This document shows positions 1 to 5,961 of a DNA stretch of 64,000 bases, one piece after another. Made by a program: the position numbers and the translations under genes. The notes under the pieces were generated by a model that did no database searches, was not told the DNA's origin, and saw only the letters and a list, made by a program, of their open reading frames with translations. The stretch's first letter is position 1. Every line of letters begins with the position of its first letter. Origin of the DNA: Mesorhizobium temperatum (lineage in GTDB: Bacteria > Pseudomonadota > Alphaproteobacteria > Rhizobiales > Rhizobiaceae); assembly GCF_002284575.1 (NCBI RefSeq), contig NZ_NPKJ01000060.1:358515-422514 (forward strand), given 5' to 3'.

Positions 1-70
1 GCGGCGGACGGCACAGCGCAACAGCCGAACGATTTCGAAACAAGGTAGGTAGAAGCCCGACGTTTGCGGC

Positions 71-865
71 TCACACCGCGATCGGCGCCTTGATCGTCGC
101 ATCGGCGAGATAGTTTTCCAGCCGGAAATCCTCGAAGCGGAAGGCAAAGAGGTCCCTCACCTCCGGATTGATCGATAGCGTCGGCAGCGCCTTGGGCGTG
201 CGCCGCAACTGTTCGCGCGCTTGCTCGAAATGGTTCGCGTAAAGATGCGCATCGCCCAGCGTGTGGACGAAATCGCCGGGCTTCAGCCCCGTCACCTGCG
301 CCACCATCAGGGTGAGCAGCGCGTAAGAAGCGATGTTGAACGGCACGCCGAGAAAGATATCGCCGGAACGCTGGTAGAGCTGGCAGGAGAGCCTGCCTTC
401 CGAGACATAGAACTGGAACAGGCAATGACAGGGCGGCAGCGCCATGGCTTCCACTTCGGCCGGGTTCCACGCCGAAACGATCAGCCGTCGGGAATTAGGA
501 TTCTTGCGTATCTCCTTCACGAGATTGGCAATCTGGTCGATGGCGCCACCGCGGCCGTCCGGCCAGGAGCGCCATTGCTTGCCATAGACCGGGCCGAGGT
601 TGCCATTCTCGTCGGCCCATTCGTCCCAGATCGAGACGCCGTGGTCGTTGAGATATCTAGTGTTGGTGTCGCCGGCCAGGAACCACAGAAGTTCATGCAC
701 AATCGACTTCAGGTGAAGCTTCTTGGTGGTGGTGACCGGAAAGCCGCGCGCCAGGTCGAAGCGCATCTGATAACCGAACACCGAGCGCGTTCCGGTGCCG
801 GTGCGGTCGCCGCGATCGGCGCCGTTTTCCAGCACGTGCTTCAAGAGGTCGAGATACTGGCGCAT
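71..865 (-). CDS. thyA: Thymidylate synthase
   Basis: Makes dTMP from dUMP using methylene-tetrahydrofolate; cytoplasmic, last step of de novo thymidylate synthesis. The 264-residue product is the normal length for the short bacterial ThyA. It shows the arginine-rich phosphate-binding start (DRTGTGT near 20-26), the catalytic cysteine at 146 in PPCHC, the second arginine site in NSRRLIVSAWNP (about 124-135), and the folate/dUMP region QRSGDIFLGVPFNIASY. The stop lies 70 bases from the window edge. A folA gene often follows thyA, but that would lie outside. The call is secure. Confidence 0.98.
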   Translation of the reverse strand: MRQYLDLLKHVLENGADRGDRTGTGTRSVFGYQMRFDLARGFPVTTTKKLHLKSIVHELLWFLAGDTNTRYLNDHGVSIWDEWADENGNLGPVYGKQWRSWPDGRGGAIDQIANLVKEIRKNPNSRRLIVSAWNPAEVEAMALPPCHCLFQFYVSEGRLSCQLYQRSGDIFLGVPFNIASYALLTLMVAQVTGLKPGDFVHTLGDAHLYANHFEQAREQLRRTPKALPTLSINPEVRDLFAFRFEDFRLENYLADATIKAPIAV

Positions 866-964
866 CGGCTTCGGCTCGATTCGGGTTACCGGCCATCATA
901 ACCGACTGGCTGGCGGCCGAACATGTCAAAGTACAGGATGTTCCAACAGGCGACTACATTGTGG

Positions 965-987
965 GCTGGCGCGGAAATCGCGCCAGC
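965..987. terminator. Inverted repeat between thyA and DUF2853 gene
   Basis: GCTGGCGCG and CGCGCCAGC form a perfect 9-bp stem around a GAAAT loop. It sits between the end of the minus-strand DUF2853 gene and the start of thyA. Read on the plus strand the stem is followed by TTT only. On the minus strand no T run follows, so a transcription-terminating role is plausible but not shown. Confidence 0.4.
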
Positions 988-1011
988 TTTCCGCCTGATG
1001 CAGGACGATTG

Positions 1012-1323
1012 TCAGAGGCTGGCGAGCTTACCCAGATCCTTGGCGACCAGGTAATAGAAGGTCACGCGGCTCTTGGTGTTGTCGGCCTCCATCGCCTTGC
1101 AGGTCTTTTCGATGGCCGCGTCCGCCTTGCTGCCGTCGGCGATGCCGAGCTTTTTGGCAACCCAGTTGGTTTTGACGCGATCGAGTTCCTTGGAGTCCGT
1201 GCAGGACACCAGCGAGGAATCCCGATTCCTGAGCGCAATGCCCAAATGTTTCACGATCTTGGCGACCGCGTCGGCATCTGCCGCGGCGTCGTATTTCTTC
1301 ACGTCTGCGAGATAATCGGCCAT
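1012..1323 (-). CDS. DUF2853 family protein
   Basis: A 103-residue soluble protein beginning MADYLADVKKY, rich in Lys, Asp and Ala. I recognise it as the DUF2853 family, small helical proteins common in alphaproteobacteria with no assigned role. The open frame extends 30 codons upstream, but the ATG at 1323 matches the conserved family N-terminus and the extension looks non-coding. It has no signal peptide or membrane segment and stands alone between ssrA (opposite strand) and thyA. The function is unknown. Confidence 0.85.
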   Translation of the reverse strand: MADYLADVKKYDAAADADAVAKIVKHLGIALRNRDSSLVSCTDSKELDRVKTNWVAKKLGIADGSKADAAIEKTCKAMEADNTKSRVTFYYLVAKDLGKLASL

Positions 1324-1438
1324 CAAAATTCCCCTCGTCGGCGCCACGGGATCCGGTCGATGAGGGTCGTGGCGTGCTGCCGCAAAATGTGCGCTAAGTC
1401 GGTAACTCCTCACCGCCGCAAAGCTTCGGTTGAGACCG

Positions 1439-1472
1439 TTGACAAGTCAAGCCTTCGCGATGCTGTTTGACA
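1439..1472 (+). promoter_or_regulatory. Possible ssrA promoter region
   Basis: Two TTGACA hexamers (1439-1444 and 1467-1472) lie upstream of the permuted tmRNA gene, and a rhizobial-looking CTATAT is at 1520-1525. No single pair with ideal 17-base spacing stands out. This is a region call rather than an assigned promoter. Confidence 0.3.
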
Positions 1473-1526
1473 CAGCGACAAAGCATCAATTGAGGCCTTT
1501 CATTTTCCACGATCGGTCCCTATATC

Positions 1527-1860
1527 TGTTTCGTCGGCTCGACCGACTATGGTGATAAACAGGCGATGAAATAAGCCGTTCGGACCCGGGGGCGGTACCC
1601 GGCGCCTCCACCAAAAACCGCTTTATCGAAGAGCGGCTTTTGCTGGGGGCGAAATAGGATCGACGAAGGTGTAAAGATCGTACTTTTGCCCGGCATTGTA
1701 CCACCGTTATCGGGCTAAACTTATAGTTGCCAACGACAACTATGCGGAAGCACGTCTCGCCGCGTAAGCGGTGCGATAGCTTCAATTCAAGCCCTAGTGG
1801 TTCGCACTTCTAGGCGGGGTTCGGAGGTACCTGGCAACAGAAACCTCCACTTCTCCCCTC
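1527..1860 (+). ncRNA. ssrA: Permuted two-piece transfer-messenger RNA (alpha-tmRNA)
   Basis: Rescues stalled ribosomes by trans-translation. The gene is circularly permuted, as known for alphaproteobacteria: the acceptor piece comes first and ends CGCCUCC-A-CCA at 1613, with a T-stem CCGGG/CCCGG at 1586-1590 and 1598-1602. A processed-out spacer with its own hairpin follows (about 1614-1644). The coding piece then starts GGGGGCG at 1645. GGGGGCG pairs with CGCCUCC over 7 bp and includes the G3-U70 alanine identity wobble. The tag frame begins at the GCC at 1729 and reads ANDNYAEARLAA, with TAA at 1765-1767. A late pseudoknot-like stem GGAGGU/ACCUCC (1823-1828, 1853-1858) closes the coding piece. 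The outer ends are approximate (about 20 bases). Confidence 0.95.
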
Positions 1861-2009
1861 TTCGACTCCCACTTCCCCCTCCGATCCCCATCTCCCCTCG
1901 ATATTGTGACGGCAGCAGGCTTGCTGGTCGCGCTTCTTGTGCTGCGCCCCGTCGCGACGCTGTCTTGCCGACAAATGCGGGCGGCCGCATTCGTCCAAAG
2001 GACTGAAAA

Positions 2010-2576
2010 ATGCAAAACGATTCCGATCGATTTTTCGTGCTGACCGGCGGTCCGGGTTCCGGCAAGACCACATTGATCGAAGCCTTGCGGTCGGCCGGCC
2101 TTGCCACCTCGCCCGAAGCCGGACGCGGCATCATCCGCGATCAGTTGGCGATAGGAGGGCCGGCCCTGCCCTGGCACGATCCGGCGCAGTTCGCCGAACT
2201 GATGCTGTCCTGGGAGCTGCGCTCCTATCGAGCTGCCCTCGAACAGAACGGCCCCGTCTTCTTCGATCGCGGCGTGCCGGACACTCTTGGTTATCTGCGC
2301 CTCACTGGCCTGCCGGTGCCCGACCACGTCAGGAATGCCGCCGAACGCTTCCGCTACGCCAGTCATGTCTTCATCGCACCGCCATGGCCGGAGATTTTTC
2401 GGCAGGACAGCGAACGAAAGCAGACCCTCGACGAGGCCGAACGCACCTATCATGCGCTGACCGGCATCTATACGGAATTGGGCTATGAACTGGTCGCGTT
2501 GCCCTTGGCGCCGGTCGAGGCGCGATTGCGATTTATCTTCGCCGTGGCAGGCTTGCAGCTTGAGCCCAGACGTTAA
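2010..2576 (+). CDS. AAA-type ATPase / nucleoside-kinase-like protein
   Basis: A 188-residue cytoplasmic P-loop protein. Walker A is GGPGSGKTT (about 13-21), followed by a Walker B-like FFDRGVPD near 88-95 and a lid/arginine region. The pattern fits the AAA_28 family of small kinase-like ATPases; the substrate is unknown. AAAGGA lies 8 bases before the ATG. It is a single gene read convergently with the MFS exporter, with a shared terminator between them. Confidence is high for the fold and low for the function. Confidence 0.8.
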   Translation: MQNDSDRFFVLTGGPGSGKTTLIEALRSAGLATSPEAGRGIIRDQLAIGGPALPWHDPAQFAELMLSWELRSYRAALEQNGPVFFDRGVPDTLGYLRLTGLPVPDHVRNAAERFRYASHVFIAPPWPEIFRQDSERKQTLDEAERTYHALTGIYTELGYELVALPLAPVEARLRFIFAVAGLQLEPRR

Positions 2577-2603
2577 AAAGGCCGGGAATGACCCGGCCTT
2601 TTC
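2575..2603. terminator. Bidirectional rho-independent terminator
   Basis: AAAAGGCCGGG and CCCGGCCTTTT form an 11-bp stem around an AATGA loop, with an A run on one side and a T run on the other. It therefore works in both directions and separates the convergent ATPase and MFS genes. The left arm overlaps the TAA stop of the ATPase gene. Confidence 0.9.
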
Positions 2604-2623
2604 ATGCTCTCGCTGGAAAGCAC

Positions 2624-3829
2624 CTACTCTGCCGGCGCTTCGATAACCTCCCGCCCACGGCCGAGCGTCACCTTGGCCAGCATGAAGGAGATCACCGCGC
2701 AAAGCGTGATGCCGGCCACCATCGGCAGCGGCGTGCCGTCGAAGAACACGCCGGCGATGCCCATGGCGACCGCACCGATGGCGAAGTGCAGCGTGCCCAT
2801 CAGCGCCGAGGCCGTGCCGGCGATCGCGCCATGCTCCTCCATGGCCAGCACCGAGGTCGTCGGGATCACCAGGCCGAGGAACCCGTAGCCGACGAACAGC
2901 AGCACCGCCATCACGTCGAGCCGGTCGACGCCGGACGCCATCACAGCGAACAGCACCACCATCGTCGTCGCATAGCCAACCACCGCGACCCGCACCACCG
3001 GCCTTAGCCCGAACCGTTCGGACAGCAGCCCCGTCAACTGCGACATGCCGATGAAGGCGACCGCGTTGATCGAGAAGAACACGCTGTAGACCGACGGCGA
3101 CAGCCCGTAATGGTCGATCAGGATGAAGGACGAGCTCGACAGATAGACGAAGAAGCTCGCGATCCCGAAGCCGCCGATAGACGCCAGGCCAAGGAAGTTG
3201 CGGTCGCCCATCAGGAAGCGATAGGCCGAGAGCGCGGTGCCGAACGAACTGCCTGCACGCGCCTCGACCGGCCGCGTCTCCTTGAGCGAGGTCGCCAGCA
3301 GGATGGTGGCAAGCACCGCCCCACCCGTTACTGTCCAGAACACGGCACGCCAGCCGAAATTCTCGATAATGACGCTACCGGTCAGCGGCGCCAGGATCGG
3401 CGACACCGAAAACACCAGCATCAAGAGCGACATCAGCTTGGCAGCCTCGGTGCCGGTGTGCAGGTCACGCACGATGGCGCGCGGCACCGCCATGCCTGCG
3501 CTGGCGCCGAGCCCTTGCAGGAAACGGAAGGCGATCAGCCATTCGACCGAGGGTGCCAGCGCCGAGCCGATGCCGCCGACCATGAACAGTGCGAGGCCGC
3601 CGTAGAGCGGCAGCTTGCGCCCGACCATGTCGGAGATCGGTCCGACGACGATCTGGCCAAAACCCATGGACAGAAAGAAGATCAGCAAACTCATCTGCAC
3701 GGCAGCGGTGCTGGCCTGCAGATCCGCGCCGATCGAAGGCAGCGCCGGAAGATACATGTCGATGGCGAACGGACCGATGGCGGACAACAGGCCGAGCACG
3801 ACCGCGATGCGGAGGAATTGGGGACTCAT
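2624..3829 (-). CDS. Bcr/CflA family multidrug efflux MFS transporter
   Basis: A 401-residue inner-membrane drug/proton antiporter with twelve hydrophobic segments. Diagnostic features are the first helix with PFAIDMYLPALP, the loop 2-3 motif GPISDMVGRKLPLYGG (major facilitator signature), and RFLQGLGASAGMAVPRAIVRD, typical of the Bcr/CflA drug-efflux branch. It is divergent from a TetR-type regulator with a palindromic operator between them, so induction by a toxic substrate is likely. The substrate cannot be told from sequence. Confidence 0.92.
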   Translation of the reverse strand: MSPQFLRIAVVLGLLSAIGPFAIDMYLPALPSIGADLQASTAAVQMSLLIFFLSMGFGQIVVGPISDMVGRKLPLYGGLALFMVGGIGSALAPSVEWLIAFRFLQGLGASAGMAVPRAIVRDLHTGTEAAKLMSLLMLVFSVSPILAPLTGSVIIENFGWRAVFWTVTGGAVLATILLATSLKETRPVEARAGSSFGTALSAYRFLMGDRNFLGLASIGGFGIASFFVYLSSSSFILIDHYGLSPSVYSVFFSINAVAFIGMSQLTGLLSERFGLRPVVRVAVVGYATTMVVLFAVMASGVDRLDVMAVLLFVGYGFLGLVIPTTSVLAMEEHGAIAGTASALMGTLHFAIGAVAMGIAGVFFDGTPLPMVAGITLCAVISFMLAKVTLGRGREVIEAPAE

Positions 3830-3931
3830 GATAGCGGGCTTCTTTCAAATCTGGTTGCCGCCGCGGGCCGGCGTGTAATGCAAGGACGTTCCATCCCATG
3901 AAATTCCGACTTCTTATACGGAGCGAAATCT

Positions 3932-3971
3932 CTTTCAGTGAAAGTCCAGAAATTTAGACACTCTTGTCTAA
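3932..3971. promoter_or_regulatory. Operator-like palindromes between MFS and TetR genes
   Basis: TTAGACA-CTCT-TGTCTAA (3954-3971) is a perfect 7-bp inverted repeat, and CTTTC-AGT-GAAAG (3932-3944) is a second short one. They sit in the 169-base divergent intergenic region. The first lies 28 bases before the regulator's ATG, a usual place for autoregulation by a TetR dimer. Confidence 0.65.
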
Positions 3972-3998
3972 TTCGTCAATCACCTCTATATAGTTTTC

Positions 3999-4688
3999 AT
4001 GAAGCACGACGTTTCTCCTGACACCATCCCGCCACGCGGCCACGAGGCCAAGCGCGCCTCCATCATGGACGCTGCCGGCGAGGTGTTCTGCCGTGAAAGC
4101 TTCGCTGGCGCCAATATCGACATGATTGCCGCCGAGGCCGGCGTTTCGCGCCAGACGATCTACAACCACCATGGCGACAAGGAGAAACTCTTCGTCGCCA
4201 TCGTCCGCGACCTTACCGAGCGCTGCAATGCCGGCATCTTCGCCACCATTTCCACCTTTCCGGACCAGCCGAAGAATCTCGAGGCCGATCTGATCGCTTT
4301 TGCTGTGCGCATGAACCGCAACTGTATCTGCAACCGCGATGGAAAATTCCTGCGCAAGCTGATCCAGACCGAGGGCGAGCGCTATCCCGAGCTCTTTGCC
4401 GAATGGCGCGAACAGGGACCGGGCAGGACATGGCCGGCTATCGCCGCCCGTTTCGCCCGCCTCGCCCATGCCGGTTTCCTCGACATCGAGGACCCCGACG
4501 TCGCGGCACGCCAGTTCCTGGCCCTTGCCAATGCCGAATTGCAGACGACCTTCATGCTTGGCGGCACGCCGACCAATGATGAAGTGCTGCAATCGGCGAC
4601 ACATGGCGTGCGCACTTTCCTGCGCGCCTTCGGCAAGGGGCAGCCGGCGGCCGACGCGCAAAAGCACAGCGCGCTCGCTGGCGGCTGA
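3999..4688 (+). CDS. TetR/AcrR family transcriptional regulator
   Basis: A 229-residue repressor. The N-terminal helix-turn-helix lies at about 20-65 (AANIDMIAAEAG is read here as GANIDMIAAEAG, followed by VSRQTIYNHHGDKEKLF), the standard TetR fold. A C-terminal ligand/dimer domain of the AefR/TetR_C_7 kind fills about 85-215. It is divergent from the drug exporter and probably represses it and itself through the palindrome just upstream. The ligand is unknown. The TGA falls 118 bases before sspB, so the two are probably not one operon. Confidence 0.92.
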   Translation: MKHDVSPDTIPPRGHEAKRASIMDAAGEVFCRESFAGANIDMIAAEAGVSRQTIYNHHGDKEKLFVAIVRDLTERCNAGIFATISTFPDQPKNLEADLIAFAVRMNRNCICNRDGKFLRKLIQTEGERYPELFAEWREQGPGRTWPAIAARFARLAHAGFLDIEDPDVAARQFLALANAELQTTFMLGGTPTNDEVLQSATHGVRTFLRAFGKGQPAADAQKHSALAGG

Positions 4689-4806
4689 GCGATCAAATCT
4701 GAGGCATGCCCTCTCGCATCTGCGCTGCCGGCGTCTATATCCGGTTTACGCCGCGCTCAAGCTTGATTACAGCTATGCGGACGATTCAACGGAACCCGAC
4801 AGCCAC

Positions 4807-5340
4807 ATGGCCGACGACCACATTCGCTACGACATTCTGGCCCAGGAGGCATTGCGCGGCGTCATGCGCAAGGTCCTGGCCGAGGTCGCGCGCACTGGCC
4901 TTCCCGGCAACCATCATTTCTTCATCACTTTCCTGACCGGCGCCCCGGGCGTGCGCGTATCTTCCCGCTTGCGCGAGCGCTATCCCGAACAGATGACCAT
5001 CGTCATCCAGTTCCAGTATTGGGACCTGAAGGTGACCGACACCGGCTTCGAGGTCGGGCTGTCTTTCTCCGACGTGCCGGAAAAGCTGGAAATCCCGTTC
5101 TCTGCCGTGCGTGGCTTTTACGACCCGTCCGTCAATTTCGAGCTCGAATTCGACGTGAAGACGGAGACCTCGGCAGAAGAGGAGTTGGCCGGCCAGCCCG
5201 CTTCCGAACCGCTGGCCGTCGTCGCCGAGAAAAAGCCGGAAAAGAAGAAGACCGCTGAGGCCGAAAAGAAGCCTGCCGCGGCCGACGCCGCCGCCAAGGG
5301 CGCCGAAGTGGTGTCGCTAGACGCCTTCCGCAAGAAGTGA
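4807..5340 (+). CDS. sspB: ClpXP adaptor SspB, alphaproteobacterial type
   Basis: Tethers ssrA-tagged proteins to the ClpXP protease. The 177-residue protein begins MADDHIRYD and contains the SspB substrate-binding core (about 1-125, with NHHFFITF and YPEQMTIVIQFQYWDL). A charged Lys/Glu/Ala-rich linker (about 125-165) follows. The C-terminal peptide VVSLDAFRKK corresponds to the ClpX-docking tail. The open frame reaches back to 4396, but that extension overlaps the TetR gene and is non-coding. It lies 3 kb from the tmRNA whose tag it should bind, and 18 bases ahead of the DUF4169 gene. Confidence 0.93.
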   Translation: MADDHIRYDILAQEALRGVMRKVLAEVARTGLPGNHHFFITFLTGAPGVRVSSRLRERYPEQMTIVIQFQYWDLKVTDTGFEVGLSFSDVPEKLEIPFSAVRGFYDPSVNFELEFDVKTETSAEEELAGQPASEPLAVVAEKKPEKKKTAEAEKKPAAADAAAKGAEVVSLDAFRKK

Positions 5341-5358
5341 TCCGACGGGCCGCGCGAC

Positions 5359-5604
5359 ATGGCCGACATCGTCAATCTTCGCCAGGCCCGCAAGCAGAAG
5401 GCACGAGCCGAGAAGGGGCGCCTGGCCGAACAGAACCGGACGCTGCACGGCCGTTCCAAGGCCGAGCGGGAGCGTGACCGTCTGATCGCCGAGAAGGCAG
5501 AAACGTTTGTCGCCGGCCATCGCCGCGAAGCCTCTGGCGATCCGGATTCCCCGAGCATCGGACCGAAAAGTGCGCCGCGGTTTTCGGATAAATCCGATGC
5601 TTGA
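5359..5604 (+). CDS. DUF4169 family protein
   Basis: An 81-residue, highly charged protein (MADIVNLRQARKQKARAEK) of the DUF4169 family, predicted helical and soluble, with no known function. It is consistently placed beside SspB and a ribbon-helix-helix protein in rhizobia as far as I recall. The spacing here (18 bases after sspB, 20 before the next gene) suggests one transcript. The last 16 or so residues (SIGPKSAPRFSDKSDA) and the stop are encoded by a palindromic repeat at 5553-5602, so the native C-terminus has probably been replaced. Confidence 0.85.
   Translation: MADIVNLRQARKQKARAEKGRLAEQNRTLHGRSKAERERDRLIAEKAETFVAGHRREASGDPDSPSIGPKSAPRFSDKSDA
5553..5602. repeat. Palindromic repeat inside the DUF4169 gene end
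   Basis: GAGCATCGGA (5553-5562) and TCCGATGCTT (5593-5602) are near-perfect inverted arms around an interior resembling GAAAAGTG and GGTTTTCGGA. The same element family recurs at 13936-13984 and, diverged, at 31558-31627. It is translated here and supplies the stop codon. Confidence 0.8.
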
Positions 5605-5624
5605 AGTGAAATGAGTCACGTCCG

Positions 5625-5852
5625 GTGAGCCCGATCGAGAAACGCTCGGTGACCATTCGCGGCCATCGCACCAGCTATTCGCTCGAAAAGCCGTTTTTCG
5701 ACGATCTCGTCGCCATCGCGGCCGCGCGCAAACTGACGCTCGCCGCCCTCGTCGCCGAAATCGACGAGGCCCGGCCGCGCCATGCCAACCTGTCCTCGGC
5801 GCTCAGGCTCTACGTCCTGGATTGGGCGAAGCGAGGGATGAAACCGGTCTAG
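5625..5852 (+). CDS. Ribbon-helix-helix domain protein
   Basis: A 75-residue protein starting at GTG (MSPIEKRSVTIRGHRTSYSLEK). The beta strand SVTIRGHRTSYSLE and two helices match the RHH_4 family of small DNA-binding proteins, whose targets are unknown. It is the third gene of the sspB-DUF4169 run. No ATG is available near the conserved N-terminus. The stop TAG (5850-5852) merges with the border of the repeat that follows. Confidence 0.82.
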   Translation: MSPIEKRSVTIRGHRTSYSLEKPFFDDLVAIAAARKLTLAALVAEIDEARPRHANLSSALRLYVLDWAKRGMKPV

Positions 5853-5955
5853 AGCGGGATGCGTTCAAATTGAACTGGGCATCCCGCTCTATCTGTTTGT
5901 TTTAGCCGCATTTCTGCGACGCCAAGTGATTCCACTTGGCTGCAAAATGCTCTAG
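5850..5955. repeat. Compound palindromic repeat between convergent genes
   Basis: Three nested inverted repeats: AGAGCGGGATGC / GCATCCCGCTCT (5851-5862, 5879-5890), GTTCAA / TTGAAC inside it, and GCCAAGTG / CACTTGGC (5921-5928, 5933-5940). The element runs from TAGAGC at the RHH stop to GCTCTAG just past the AsmA stop. It fills the whole gap between two convergent genes and probably stops transcription from both sides. Confidence 0.8.
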
Positions 5956-5961
5956 GTGGAG

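Noticed and set aside
1486..1785. A 99-codon minus-strand frame across the tmRNA region
   Set aside because: It is the antisense of ssrA; the RNA structure explains the sequence.
4396..4806. Possible N-terminal extension of SspB
   Set aside because: It overlaps the TetR gene in another frame and SspB homology begins at MADDHIRYD.
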